Shown here piece after piece: positions 1 through 8,193 of a stretch of 64,000 bases of DNA. Within the stretch, counting starts at the first letter, position 1, and the number at the start of each line of letters is the position of its first letter. The stretch is from Spectribacter hydrogenoxidans. Its GTDB lineage: Bacteria; Pseudomonadota; Gammaproteobacteria; Nevskiales; Salinisphaeraceae. The position numbers and the translations under genes are program-made. The notes beneath the pieces were generated by a model. It saw only the letters and a list, made by a program, of their open reading frames with translations. It ran no database searches and was not told the DNA's origin. The stretch is from positions 111,426-175,425 of the forward strand of contig NZ_JAVRIB010000007.1 of NCBI RefSeq assembly GCF_031846275.1, given 5' to 3'.

Positions 1-1
1 G

Positions 2-421
2 GTAAGCGGCTGCGCCGCGCTGCGGACCTATCAGGCCGAAGCACCTGGCGTGCGAGTGGCCAATATAGCGCTGGCAAAATTCTCGTTCACCGAACAGGTG
101 CTTGATGTGACGCTGGACGTGTCCAACCCGAATGGCTATGCGCTGGCCATCGACGGCATCGACTACGAATTGCTGGTGCAGGGCGAGGCACTGGCCGACG
201 GCGCCACCAGCGAGGGCTTTACGCTGCCCGCCAACGGATCCAGCCAGGTGCAGATCAGCGTGGCGGGAGACCTGCTCGATGGCATGTCCCGCTATCGCGA
301 ATGGCAGAAACAGGGCGGGGGTGCGGTGGATTACGTGCTGGCTGGTGCCCTGCGGGTGGCCGGGGTGCCGGTGAGTCTGCCGTTTTCCTATGCCGATTCG
401 GTGTCGCTGAGCCCGCCGTGA
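2..421 (+). CDS. LEA type 2 family lipoprotein (5' end cut by window edge)
   Basis: The frame is open from the first complete codon, so the true start lies upstream of the window. The first visible residues (SGCAAL) look like a lipoprotein lipobox, placing the mature protein in the envelope with a lipidated cysteine. The rest is about 120 residues with the alternating beta pattern and NPNGYALAIDGIDYELLVQG stretch typical of LEA14/WHy-domain proteins, which are small beta-sandwiches linked to desiccation or stress in other organisms. Its role here is not shown by the sequence. It ends at a TGA about 50 bases before the next gene on the same strand. Confidence 0.75.
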   Translation, partial: VSGCAALRTYQAEAPGVRVANIALAKFSFTEQVLDVTLDVSNPNGYALAIDGIDYELLVQGEALADGATSEGFTLPANGSSQVQISVAGDLLDGMSRYREWQKQGGGAVDYVLAGALRVAGVPVSLPFSYADSVSLSPP

Positions 422-470
422 CACGGCGGTTGGGATAAGATCGAGCCTTAATCACGCTGAGGATGAGGTC

Positions 471-1175
471 ATGACACAGGGACGAGTAGCAGCCGGCATT
501 CTGGGTGCATTCGTGGCGGTTGGTCTGGCCGCGGCCGGCTGGTTCGTGGCCGATGCGGCCCGCGCCCTGCGCGCCGGGGACCGGGTGGTGGAGGTCAAGG
601 GTCTGGCCGAACGGGAAGTGGCGGCCGACCTCGCGCTCTGGTCGCTGGCCTACACCACCACCGCCGACGATCTGGAAGGCCTGCATCGCGCGCTCGACCA
701 GGACGCCGAAGCCATCGCCACGTTCCTGACCGAGCGGGGGTTCACCTCCGGGGAAATCACCCGCGGGCCGCCCAACATCACCGACCGCGACGCCTTCTCC
801 AGTAACAACGCGGACCAGCGCTACCAGGCCCAGGCCGTGGCCCTGGTGCGCACCGACAAGGTGGACGCGGTCAAGGCCGCGCAGCAGGAAACCAATGCAC
901 TAGTCGCGGCCGGGGTGACGCTCAACCGCAACTACGAGTATCCCACCGAGTATCTGTTTACCCGGCTCAACGAGATCAAGCCGGACATGATTGCCGAAGC
1001 CACGAAAAGCGCCCGCGAAGCCGCCGAACAGTTCGCCGAGGATTCGGGCAGCGAAGTGGGCGGCATCCGCCGCGCGCGCCAGGGTTATTTCTCGATCGAG
1101 GACCGTGACCGGCTGTCGCCACAGGTCAAGCGTGTGCGTGTGGTGACTACGGTCGAGTATTTCCTGACCGACTGA
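471..1175 (+). CDS. SIMPL domain-containing protein
   Basis: The 234-residue product has one N-terminal hydrophobic segment (about residues 7-29), either an uncleaved anchor or a signal peptide. A SIMPL (DUF541) domain follows, beginning with VEVKGLAEREVAADLA at residues 40-55 and ending with the family's closing strand (VRVVTTVEYFLTD). SIMPL proteins form periplasmic or surface oligomers; the family includes E. coli YggE, linked to oxidative stress. The ATG at 471 follows a GAGG-like site (ggatgaggtc). The gene lies between the LEA-like lipoprotein gene and yjbQ, all on the plus strand. Its exact function is unknown. Confidence 0.85.
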   Translation: MTQGRVAAGILGAFVAVGLAAAGWFVADAARALRAGDRVVEVKGLAEREVAADLALWSLAYTTTADDLEGLHRALDQDAEAIATFLTERGFTSGEITRGPPNITDRDAFSSNNADQRYQAQAVALVRTDKVDAVKAAQQETNALVAAGVTLNRNYEYPTEYLFTRLNEIKPDMIAEATKSAREAAEQFAEDSGSEVGGIRRARQGYFSIEDRDRLSPQVKRVRVVTTVEYFLTD

Positions 1176-1245
1176 TCCGCTTGCATCGACGGCCGGGGCT
1201 GCCTACCGTCGGCCGCGAATTTCGACCGCACGGGGTGACACGCCC

Positions 1246-1668
1246 ATGCCGCAGCAACTGCTTTCCTTCGCGACCGCCGGTCGCGGCACCATCGACATCA
1301 CCCGCGAGGTGGCCGCAGTGCTGGCCGATACCGGGATGGTCACCGGCCTCTGCCATGTCTTCTGCCGCCATACCAGCGCGTCGCTGATGATCTGTGAGAA
1401 TGCAGACCCCGATGTCCGGGCCGATCTGGAACGCTGGCTGGCCGACGCCGTGCCCGATGGTGATCCGCGCTACGTGCACGATAGCGAGGGCCCGGATGAC
1501 ATGCCGGCCCATATCCGCAGCATTCTCACCGGCATGTCGCTGATGCTGCTGGTAACCGACGGTGGCCTCAATCTCGGCACCTGGCAGGGGGTATATCTCT
1601 ATGAACATCGGGCCGGGCGCCACGAACGCCAGATCGTGGTTACCGTGATGCGCGATCAGGCGGAATAA
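1246..1668 (+). CDS. yjbQ: YjbQ/UPF0047 family protein (secondary thiamine-phosphate synthase enzyme)
   Basis: The 140-residue product matches the normal size of the YjbQ/UPF0047 family. Family hallmarks are visible: the RHTSASLMICENADPDVRAD block (H42, residues 41-60), the EGPDDMPAHI segment with acidic residues and H89, and GTWQGVYLYEHR near residue 111. The fold is a trimer with a metal-binding pocket. Some members have weak thiamine-phosphate synthase activity, but the physiological role is unsettled. It is followed at once by a convergent gene, with a stem-loop over the junction. Confidence 0.9.
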   Translation: MPQQLLSFATAGRGTIDITREVAAVLADTGMVTGLCHVFCRHTSASLMICENADPDVRADLERWLADAVPDGDPRYVHDSEGPDDMPAHIRSILTGMSLMLLVTDGGLNLGTWQGVYLYEHRAGRHERQIVVTVMRDQAE

Positions 1669-1675
1669 CGCCGAC

Positions 1676-1693
1676 GCGGCTGGTTTCAGCCGC
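1676..1693. terminator. Short stem-loop at the convergent yjbQ / secreted-protein junction
   Basis: A perfect 7-bp inverted repeat (GCGGCTG / CAGCCGC) with a 4-base loop lies between the stop of yjbQ and the stop of the minus-strand gene, and overlaps the latter's stop codon. No clear T-run follows on either strand, so intrinsic termination is uncertain. The convergent location is the main support. Confidence 0.35.
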
Positions 1694-2684
1694 CGTGGCC
1701 CGGCAGCCACTCGGTGCTGCCACGGATTTCGATTGTTTCGCCTTCAACGTCCACGGGAATCGACCAATCGCCGACCACGGCCGGCTGGCGCCGGTCCGCG
1801 GGCGGATCGCCCTGGTGGAATGCGCGTGGATCGCGCCAGCCGAACCCGCCGGTGGTCGATGCCACCGCCCATTTCGGCCCCTCGCCGCCGTCGTCGTGGC
1901 GCAGGGGCGAGTCCGAAGGGGCGGCGATGCGCCAGGTGGGGCTGCGGCGATTGATCAGCACCTTGCCGGGGATGAAGCGCACGAAGGGTTCATTCTCGAT
2001 GCCCAGAACGGTGAAGCTGGCATTGCCGCGGTTGGCGATGAACACCCCCGGCACCAGTCCGGCCAGGGGGTAAACGCTGACATTGTCCGCGGGCGCCTGG
2101 TCCGGCGCCAGGCGGGTGCGGTAGAGCCCGTTGGGCGCATCGCGGTACAGAAAGTAACCGGAGATGATGTGTTCCTCGCCACGGAAACGCACCGGGATGG
2201 CCCAGCGCTGGACCAGCACCTCGTCCTCGTATTCTCGCAGCGTTGGCACCGTCATGCCGTCGACCCGCAGGCGGGAATCGAACCAGGCCCAGGCCGGACC
2301 GTTGTCCACTCGCTGCCAGCGTGGTTCGCCGGCAGCGCTGGCCGGCGGCTGCCGGTCCTCGGCATAGCGGCTGCGGTGAAAGGCAGTGCTGGCCAGATTC
2401 GCAGCGGTCTCGTGCGGGCCGATGCGCAGGAATGGTTGATCGCCCTGGTCGAGAATCTCGAGCGTATCCCCGGTCAGGTTGTGCACGGCGATTCGGGGTG
2501 ACGCGGTCTGCTGCAGCTGGACCAGCAGCCCGTCCAGGGCCGGCGGTAACCGGTCCAGCGACGGGCGGATCTGCCACACGAGGACATCCCCGTCTGCCGC
2601 GTAGATGGCCGGGCTGGCCATCAAGAGCAAGAGGGTGGCTGCGGCCAGGCAGCCCAGAAGCCGGCTTCGGATTTGTCGCGTCAT
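1686..2684 (-). CDS. Secreted protein of unknown function
   Basis: The 332-residue product has a clear Sec signal peptide: arginines near the N-terminus, a leucine/alanine core, and likely cleavage after AIYA at about residue 29. The mature part has no motif I recognise. It looks beta-rich, with stretches such as RIAVHNLTGDTLEILDQG and a late AVASTTGGFGWRDPR segment, and it has no later membrane helix. Its start is only 6 bases behind the purH stop, so it is probably cotranscribed with purH, a position often held by purD in relatives. A periplasmic or outer-surface protein is the most that can be said. Confidence 0.7.
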   Translation of the reverse strand: MTRQIRSRLLGCLAAATLLLLMASPAIYAADGDVLVWQIRPSLDRLPPALDGLLVQLQQTASPRIAVHNLTGDTLEILDQGDQPFLRIGPHETAANLASTAFHRSRYAEDRQPPASAAGEPRWQRVDNGPAWAWFDSRLRVDGMTVPTLREYEDEVLVQRWAIPVRFRGEEHIISGYFLYRDAPNGLYRTRLAPDQAPADNVSVYPLAGLVPGVFIANRGNASFTVLGIENEPFVRFIPGKVLINRRSPTWRIAAPSDSPLRHDDGGEGPKWAVASTTGGFGWRDPRAFHQGDPPADRRQPAVVGDWSIPVDVEGETIEIRGSTEWLPGHGG

Positions 2685-2690
2685 CCGGCT

Positions 2691-4274
2691 TTAGTGCCGG
2701 AAATGACGCATCCCCGTCAATAGCATGGCAATACCGGCTTCGTCGGCGGCGGCGATCACTTCGTCGTCGCGGATGGAACCGCCCGGCTGGATCACCGCCC
2801 TGATGCCGGCCTTCGCGGCCGCGTCAATGCCGTCGCGGAAGGGAAAGAAGGCATCCGAGGCCATCACCGCGCCGGACACTTCCAGCCCCGCCTCCCCGGC
2901 CTTGATGCCGGCGATGCGGGCGGAATCCACCCGGCTCATCTGACCGGCGCCGATGCCCACGGTCTGCCCGTCGCGCGCATAAACGATGGCGTTCGACTTG
3001 ACATACTTGGCCACGCGCCAGGCAAACAGCAGGTCGGCGTGTTCCTGTTCGGTGGGCGTGCGTGCCGTGGCGATCTTCAGGCTGGTTTCGTCCAGCAGCG
3101 GGAGATCGTCATCCTGGACCAGCAGCCCGCCGCTGATCGGCTTGAAGGTGAGCGCTGCTGCGGTGGCGGCCGGCCAACCCGTTTGCAGCACGCGCACGTT
3201 CTTCTTGCTGGCCAGGGCCTGGCGGGCGGCATCATTCACCGCTGGTGCAATGACGACTTCCGCGAACTGATTGTCGACGATTGCCTTCGCTGCGGGGCCG
3301 CCCAGCTCACTGTTGAAAGCGATGATGCCGCCGAAAGCGGACACCGGATCGGTGGCGAAGGCGCGCCGATAGGCGGCCTCGCCGTCGCGTCCCGTGGCCA
3401 CGCCGCAGGGGTTGGCATGCTTGACGATCACGCAGGTCGGGGTGTTGTCGTCGAAGGCCCGGATGCAGGCGAGAGCGGCATCCGCATCGGCCAGGTTGTT
3501 GTAGGAGAGTTCCTTGCCCTGCAGCTGCTCGGCGCCGGCCAGGCTGCCGGCGGGCGGGTTGGCCTGGTGATAGAAAGCCGCGGCCTGATGGGGGTTTTCC
3601 CCGTAGCGCAGCACGGCCTGCCGCTGATACTGGCGGTTGAAGGTGGCCGGGAAGGTTTCGCGCTCACCATCCGCTGAGATTCGCCCCAGGTAATTGGCGA
3701 TGGCGTCGTCGTAGCCGGCGGTGTGGGCGAAGGCCTTGCCGGCCAGCTGCACCCGCTGGTTAGCCGGAATCCCGCCATTGTGGGCGCGCATGGCGTCGAG
3801 CAGGGCCGGGTAGTCGTCCGGGTCCACCGCCACGGTGACGAAGGCGTGGTTCTTGGCGGCCGCGCGAATCAGCGTCGGGCCGCCGATGTCGATGTTCTCG
3901 ATTGCCTCGGCGAAGGGGCAGTCGGGCCGTGCGATAGTGTCGGCAAACGGGTACAGGTTGACCACCACCAGGTCGATCGGCTCGATGCCGTGCTCGGCCA
4001 TCACCGCGCTGTCCACGTCGCGGCGTCCGAGAATGCCGCCGTGAATGCGGGGGTGCAGCGTTTTTACCCGCCCGTCCATGAGTTCCGGGGCGCCGGTGTG
4101 TTCGCTGACATCGGTGACCGGCAGGTCGGCCTCGCGCAGCGCCCGGGCGGTGCCGCCGGTGGAAAGCAGATGGACGTTCTGTTCGACCAGGCCGGTGGCC
4201 AGCGCGACCAGCCCGCGCTTGTCGGAAACACTCAGTAATGCGCGACGCACGGGCCCGGCATCGGCCATGTTCAA
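2691..4274 (-). CDS. purH: Bifunctional AICAR formyltransferase / IMP cyclohydrolase
   Basis: PurH carries out the last two steps of de novo purine synthesis in the cytoplasm: formylation of AICAR with 10-formyl-THF, then ring closure to IMP. The 527-residue length is normal. The N-terminal MGS-like cyclohydrolase domain opens with RRALLSVSDKRGL. The transformylase domain shows RYGENPHQAAAFY and the active-site KHANPCGVA segment. The gene lies 24 bases behind fis on the same strand and is followed closely by a secreted protein gene. No truncation or frame problem is seen. Confidence 0.97.
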   Translation of the reverse strand: MNMADAGPVRRALLSVSDKRGLVALATGLVEQNVHLLSTGGTARALREADLPVTDVSEHTGAPELMDGRVKTLHPRIHGGILGRRDVDSAVMAEHGIEPIDLVVVNLYPFADTIARPDCPFAEAIENIDIGGPTLIRAAAKNHAFVTVAVDPDDYPALLDAMRAHNGGIPANQRVQLAGKAFAHTAGYDDAIANYLGRISADGERETFPATFNRQYQRQAVLRYGENPHQAAAFYHQANPPAGSLAGAEQLQGKELSYNNLADADAALACIRAFDDNTPTCVIVKHANPCGVATGRDGEAAYRRAFATDPVSAFGGIIAFNSELGGPAAKAIVDNQFAEVVIAPAVNDAARQALASKKNVRVLQTGWPAATAAALTFKPISGGLLVQDDDLPLLDETSLKIATARTPTEQEHADLLFAWRVAKYVKSNAIVYARDGQTVGIGAGQMSRVDSARIAGIKAGEAGLEVSGAVMASDAFFPFRDGIDAAAKAGIRAVIQPGGSIRDDEVIAAADEAGIAMLLTGMRHFRH

Positions 4275-4298
4275 ACTCCTTCGGGATTGGGCGCCGGA

Positions 4299-4556
4299 CT
4301 AGCGATCCAGCGCGTACTGTTTCAGTTTCTTGCGCAGCGTGCCGCGGTTGATCCCCAGTACCTCGGCGGCACGTGACTGATTACCGGCGCTGTATTCCAG
4401 CACTGACGACAGTAGCGGCTTTTCCACCTGTTCCAGCACCATTCGGTACAGATCGCTGGGCGGTTGACAGCCATTGAGGGCCCGGAAGTACGCATCCAGA
4501 CTATCGCTGACATGATGACTCAGCGGGATCGGTTGGTCCGGGCGACGGTCAGTCAT
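4299..4556 (-). CDS. fis: Fis family nucleoid-associated DNA-binding protein
   Basis: The 85-residue product is slightly shorter than E. coli Fis (98 residues). The C-terminal helix-turn-helix is nearly textbook: NQSRAAEVLGINRGTLRKKL at about residues 59-78. Fis bends DNA and controls rRNA and growth-phase genes. In gammaproteobacteria it is commonly adjacent to dusB or purH, and here it directly precedes purH. The 92 bases upstream hold its promoter and the terminator of the preceding operon. The N-terminal beta-hairpin region is shortened, so only the DNA-binding part can be assigned with full confidence. Confidence 0.93.
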   Translation of the reverse strand: MTDRRPDQPIPLSHHVSDSLDAYFRALNGCQPPSDLYRMVLEQVEKPLLSSVLEYSAGNQSRAAEVLGINRGTLRKKLKQYALDR

Positions 4557-4620
4557 CGGCGATACGGAGCACGCGCGTCAGCGGTAAGCGGTCGATCACT
4601 ATAACCGCAAGCTCGAAACA

Positions 4621-4649
4621 GGCAAACCCCAAGCGCACTCGGGGTTGCC
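4621..4649 (-). terminator. Terminator of the AgmX/ExbBD/TPR operon
   Basis: A GC-rich inverted repeat (GGCAAaCCCC / GGGGTTGCC, one bulged base) sits at the stop codon of the AgmX-like gene. Read on the minus strand it closes the long operon before fis. The T-tract is weak, so termination efficiency is uncertain. Confidence 0.5.
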
Positions 4650-5608
4650 TAGGACGGGAAGAAGCGAATCGGATAGTTGCCGCGCCATACGGGCACGCCC
4701 TCCTGGGCACCGAAATTGATCAGGCGGACACGATTGAGAATCTTGTCCTCCAGTTCCGGGTTGTCCAGGTCGCTGGACACGATGGATGCCGAGGTGACTT
4801 CCCCGGAGGGCTGGATCTCGAGTTCCAGAACCACCGTGCCGCGCATGCCGGGATTGGTGCGCAGCCCACGCTGGTAGATGGAAAACAGCGAACTCTTGTT
4901 GCGATCAAACACCACCTGAATGGATTCCACCGATCGCGCGGCCTGACCGCCGCTGCCACTGCGGCCACTGCCGCCGCCAACAGCCTGGCCGCCGCCCGGT
5001 GGCCCCTCGACCCGGGTGGTGCTGCGGCCGGCCAGTTCGGTGCCGCCGCCCAGTTCACCCGGCGACCCCACCTGGGACTGGATGCCGGTGCTGCCTTCAC
5101 CCAGATCGCTGGTGATCAGCCGGCGGGTATTGGTGTTGGCCGCTGCGCCTGCGGACAGGTCGCGCTGGGAGCGCACCGACTGCGTTGCCTGGTTGTTGCG
5201 CACGTCCTGAAGCTGATCGGCGAAGGCCATCACGCCGGAATCGCGCGCCCGCGGCTGGGGTGTGGGTTCGGCCACCTCTGGTTCAGGCTGGGGTTGCGGT
5301 TCGGGTTCCGGCGTCGGCTCGGGTTCGGGCTCCGGCACCGGTTCCGGCGGTGGTTCCTGCTGTTGTACTGGTTCCGGTGGGGGAGGCGGTGGCGGCGGCT
5401 CCTGCTGCTCGATCACCAGCTCCGCCAGCCTCGGCGGCAGTTCGTCATCCTGTTCGTCTTCCGGCAGCTCGAACAGCGGCAGCAGCGGCATCAGCAGCGA
5501 CAGCAGCAGGATCGGCAGCAGGATGCCGAACAGGATGCCGGAGAACCGGCGGTCGGCGCGGTCGTCCGCGCTCCATGGCAGTTGCGGGCCAAGGGCGATC
5601 GCACTCAT
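4649..5608 (-). CDS. AgmX/PglI C-terminal domain protein (TonB-like transducer)
   Basis: This 319-residue protein has a TonB-like plan. A short cytoplasmic N-terminus and one membrane helix (about residues 24-46) are followed by a Pro/Glu-rich spacer (about 70-118, long PEPEP and PPPPPP runs). A Gly/Ser/Arg-rich linker then leads to a folded C-terminal domain (about 225-319) resembling the AgmX/PglI C-terminal family, with GTVVLELEIQPSGEVTSASI as its core. Such proteins carry energy from an ExbB/ExbD motor across the periplasm; AgmX/GltJ is part of the Myxococcus gliding complex. It is the last gene of an 11-gene operon and overlaps the upstream exbD by 4 bases (ATGA). Its outer-membrane target is unknown. 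Confidence 0.85.
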   Translation of the reverse strand: MSAIALGPQLPWSADDRADRRFSGILFGILLPILLLSLLMPLLPLFELPEDEQDDELPPRLAELVIEQQEPPPPPPPPEPVQQQEPPPEPVPEPEPEPTPEPEPQPQPEPEVAEPTPQPRARDSGVMAFADQLQDVRNNQATQSVRSQRDLSAGAAANTNTRRLITSDLGEGSTGIQSQVGSPGELGGGTELAGRSTTRVEGPPGGGQAVGGGSGRSGSGGQAARSVESIQVVFDRNKSSLFSIYQRGLRTNPGMRGTVVLELEIQPSGEVTSASIVSSDLDNPELEDKILNRVRLINFGAQEGVPVWRGNYPIRFFPS

Positions 5609-6111
5609 CCCTGGGGTTCCTGTAGGACGGCCAGCGATACTCGCCCGAATTCGGCGGCGGTACCGGTGAGCATGACTTTCCGGATCAGGCGATAGGGTAG
5701 TTCCTTGTGCGCCATGACGGTGATCTGGCCGCGACCGACGGGTGCTTCGCCCTCGGCTGCCGGTTCGGGGTCATCAAGCGCGCTGCGCTGCAGGGCCTCG
5801 GCCAGCGCCGGGATGGTGGCCTCGTCACCGGCCATTGCGCTTTCGTGATCGATGATCTCCCGGCCGTTCACCAGGATTCGGTCACGGGTCAGCATCACCA
5901 CGATGGTGTCCTCGGCCTGCTTTTCGGCGCTGGATTCGGGCAGATCCAGATCCTTGGGGCTCGGCAGCGTCTGCACATCCGACGCATTCACCAGCAGGAA
6001 GAACACCAGAATGGTGAAGATATCCATCAGCGACACGAGGTTCATCGTCGGCCGCCGGTTCTGGCGGTTGTGATGACGCTCCATGCGGCGGGCGCGGCGA
6101 GAGGTCCTCAT
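5605..6111 (-). CDS. ExbD/TolR family proton-channel protein, copy 1 (Asp retained)
   Basis: This 168-residue inner-membrane protein has a basic cytoplasmic N-terminus, a single helix (about residues 24-43) and a periplasmic domain. The helix carries the invariant aspartate of the family (NLVSLMDIFTILVFFLL, D30), which takes up and releases protons in ExbD/TolR/MotB motors. It overlaps the second exbD and the AgmX-like gene by 4 bases on each side, consistent with translational coupling and fixed stoichiometry. The periplasmic part includes an acidic insertion (about 120-140, DDPEPAAEGEAP) not found in short E. coli ExbD. Confidence 0.9.
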   Translation of the reverse strand: MRTSRRARRMERHHNRQNRRPTMNLVSLMDIFTILVFFLLVNASDVQTLPSPKDLDLPESSAEKQAEDTIVVMLTRDRILVNGREIIDHESAMAGDEATIPALAEALQRSALDDPEPAAEGEAPVGRGQITVMAHKELPYRLIRKVMLTGTAAEFGRVSLAVLQEPQG

Positions 6112-6602
6112 GGCGCATCTCCGAGCGCGATTTCCGGGAACAGTTCCGTCGATACGGATTTGCCGGGGTTGTCTGGATCCGGCTGTTTGGTGATGCGCAC
6201 GGCATCCATCACGTTGACCAGGATGTCGTATTCGGTATCCGGCTCCAGCAGCACGCTTGCCTCGGTGACATCAGGGTTCTCGGCCTTGATTGCCTGCATG
6301 ATTTCCGAGAGGCGCTCGTAGTCGAAGCTGCTGTCGTCTGTCTGCTCGATGGTGGCCACGCGCCGGCGCCCGTCACCGACGATCAACGCCGTGTCGCGCA
6401 CGATTACCTCCAGCCGCAGCTTGTCCTCCTCCTCGGTCTGCTCGCTGGCGCTGGGCAGGTTGAGTTCCAGGATCGCGAGCTTGGTGAACACCGCGGTGAT
6501 CAGCAGGAACGGTACCAGGATCACCATCAGGTTAAGGAACGCGGTGATATTGAGTTCACCGACGTCCTTGTCACGCCGGTGGGAAAATCGGCGACGCATC
6601 AA
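6108..6602 (-). CDS. ExbD/TolR family protein, copy 2 (Asp replaced by Asn)
   Basis: This 164-residue protein has the ExbD plan: a basic N-terminus, one helix (about residues 18-42, LNITAFLNLMVILVPFLL) and a periplasmic domain. At the position of the proton-carrying aspartate it has asparagine (N24), where the neighbouring copy has D30. It therefore probably cannot conduct protons itself and may pair with copy 1. Motors with two different TolR-like subunits are known, for example AglQ/AglS of Myxococcus. The gene overlaps its neighbours by 4 bases on both sides. Confidence 0.88.
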   Translation of the reverse strand: MMRRRFSHRRDKDVGELNITAFLNLMVILVPFLLITAVFTKLAILELNLPSASEQTEEEDKLRLEVIVRDTALIVGDGRRRVATIEQTDDSSFDYERLSEIMQAIKAENPDVTEASVLLEPDTEYDILVNVMDAVRITKQPDPDNPGKSVSTELFPEIALGDAP

Positions 6603-7252
6603 ACTGTCTGCCCGTCCTGCTGACGCTGTGCCGGCACTGTGTTGAGGAACTTCACCGACGCCATTTCCAGGCTATCCACCACATGGGTGGTCTTGGTGGA
6701 CAGCAGGGCGTGAATGAGCAGCAATGGAATTGCCACCATCAGCCCGAAGGCGGTGGTGTTCATGGCCACTGAGATGCTGGCGGACAGCAGATCGGCTTTC
6801 TCCGCCGGATCGGCATTGGCCACCGCGGTGAAGGCCTGAATCAGGCCAATGATGGTGCCCAGAAGGCCCAGCAGGGTGGCGATGTTGGCGAAGGTGGCCA
6901 AGTAATGGGTGCGGCGCTCGAGGTTGGGCACCGTCTCCATCAGTGATTCCTCCATGGCCATTTCCACGTCCTCGCGGCGGCGGCTGGTACGCAGGCGCGA
7001 CAGGCCGTAGTTGAGGATGGTGCCGATCTCGGCCTTGGAATCCGCGGTGGCGGACTGGGCGCGGTCGTAATCGCCGCTGGCCAGGATCGGGCTCAGGCGG
7101 TCCCATTCCTTGCGGTTGCGGATTTCGGTGCGGCGAAGATGCCACCAGCGCTCCAGTGCAATCGCCAGGCCCAGTCCCAGAATGAACACGATCGGGAACA
7201 TGAATGGCCCGCCGTTCTGGAAAAAGCTGACGATGGTGTTGTAGGCCTCCAT
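6599..7252 (-). CDS. MotA/TolQ/ExbB family proton-channel protein
   Basis: This 217-residue protein has three predicted membrane helices, at about 17-37, 118-143 and 160-187. The conserved TolQ/ExbB core is present: NIATLLGLLGTIIGLIQAF and ISVAMNTTAFGLMVAIP. It should form the pentameric stator channel around the ExbD helices and power the AgmX-like transducer. An AAGGAG ribosome-binding site lies a few bases before the ATG. An 81-base gap separates it from the small secreted protein upstream, the largest gap within this operon apart from the one before the coiled-coil gene. Confidence 0.93.
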   Translation of the reverse strand: MEAYNTIVSFFQNGGPFMFPIVFILGLGLAIALERWWHLRRTEIRNRKEWDRLSPILASGDYDRAQSATADSKAEIGTILNYGLSRLRTSRRREDVEMAMEESLMETVPNLERRTHYLATFANIATLLGLLGTIIGLIQAFTAVANADPAEKADLLSASISVAMNTTAFGLMVAIPLLLIHALLSTKTTHVVDSLEMASVKFLNTVPAQRQQDGQTV

Positions 7253-7333
7253 TGAACAATCTCCTTGATTTGTATGCGCCCCGGTCCGGCGCCCGGTGCC
7301 GGTACGGGCCTGTGGGACCGACGCGGGCCCTGA

Positions 7334-7624
7334 TTACTGCCCTTGTGCCTGTTCGTAGTATTCCAGCCGACGCTGGAATTCGTCGGGATCAATCGGTTCC
7401 AGCGGCTCCTCGACCAGCCGGGTGGGCTCGCTGGTCAGTTCGCCCACGCTGCCCTTCTTCCACGGCACGATGGTCAGGCCCTTGGGCAGTTCCTGGGAAC
7501 CGAAGATGTTGCTGCCGGCTTCCGGCCCGGCGGCCGGCTGTCCTTCCGGTTGCGCCAGGGCCAGGCTGCTGACGGCCAGCATCAGCCCGGCGGCTAGAGT
7601 CGTTGCTTGATGTCGGCGATCCAT
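7334..7624 (-). CDS. Small secreted protein of unknown function
   Basis: The 96-residue product has a Sec-type signal peptide (hydrophobic core AAGLMLAVSSLALAQ, cleavage near residue 24). The short mature part is Pro/Glu-rich and contains PKGLTIVPWKKG. It overlaps the end of the upstream TPR lipoprotein gene by 31 bases and lies directly before the ExbB-like gene, so it is very likely part of the same machine. The KGLTIVPWK segment recalls short periplasmic segments in other envelope complexes, but I cannot assign a family. Confidence 0.7.
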   Translation of the reverse strand: MDRRHQATTLAAGLMLAVSSLALAQPEGQPAAGPEAGSNIFGSQELPKGLTIVPWKKGSVGELTSEPTRLVEEPLEPIDPDEFQRRLEYYEQAQGQ

Positions 7625-8193
7625 AGCGCCACCTCGTCGTCTGGCTGTTCGGAGAGCGCCTGAAAGCGCTCATAGTGTGTCAGAGCCTGCTGCGGCCGAC
7701 GCAGATACACGTCGTACAGAATGCCGAGATTCAGATTCGCATAACGGTTGTCGGGTTCCGCGTTCAGTGCCGCCTTGTAGGCCTGCTCCGCTTTCTGGAA
7801 CTGGCCGTCGCGCCGGTAGAGCACGCCCAGACGCACCAGTGCCTCGGTCAGACCGGGCTCGAGTTCCACCGCCTTTTCGAATGCCGCGCGCGCCTCATCG
7901 TCGCGCGATTGCAGCATGCGCGCCGTACCCAGGTTGGCGTGGGCCTCCGCAAGGTCCGGTACTTCGCGGGCGAGCGCATCGAACACCTCGGCGGCGCGCT
8001 CGGCGTTGCCGGCGCGCAGCGCGCTGGCGCCGCTTTCGAAGCGGGCCGCCTGATCGCCGGACAGCCCGGTCGTGCGGGCCGGCTTGGAGGCGGTGCCGTC
8101 CTGGTCGGGACCGGGGGCCACGGCACAGCCGGCGGCCAGCAACGCCACTCCGGCGACCAGCGCCAAGTGCTTACTCAACCGTAACAATGCCAT
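7594..8193 (-). CDS. TPR lipoprotein
   Basis: The 199-residue product begins with a lipoprotein signal (LALVAGVALLAAGC, lipidated Cys at about residue 23). It carries three to four tetratricopeptide repeats between about residues 45 and 170 (for example AEAHANLGTARMLQSRDDEA). It ends with a helix containing LWIADIKQRL. It should sit in the periplasm, anchored to a membrane. It overlaps the preceding large TPR gene by 23 bases and the following small gene by 31, the arrangement of a tightly coupled operon. TPR lipoproteins often act as assembly scaffolds for multiprotein envelope systems. Confidence 0.85.
   Translation of the reverse strand: MALLRLSKHLALVAGVALLAAGCAVAPGPDQDGTASKPARTTGLSGDQAARFESGASALRAGNAERAAEVFDALAREVPDLAEAHANLGTARMLQSRDDEARAAFEKAVELEPGLTEALVRLGVLYRRDGQFQKAEQAYKAALNAEPDNRYANLNLGILYDVYLRRPQQALTHYERFQALSEQPDDEVALWIADIKQRL

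Noticed and set aside
5270..5410. Possible tandem DNA repeat or CRISPR-like array
   Set aside because: The repetition comes from degenerate Pro-Glu codons of the TonB-like spacer. There are no constant repeats with unique spacers, and no cas genes are in the window.
5262..5695. Gly/Ser-rich or Arg-rich frames opposite the AgmX-like gene
   Set aside because: They are antisense copies of the Pro/Glu-rich repeat (GGN and TCN codons) and have no start site or context.
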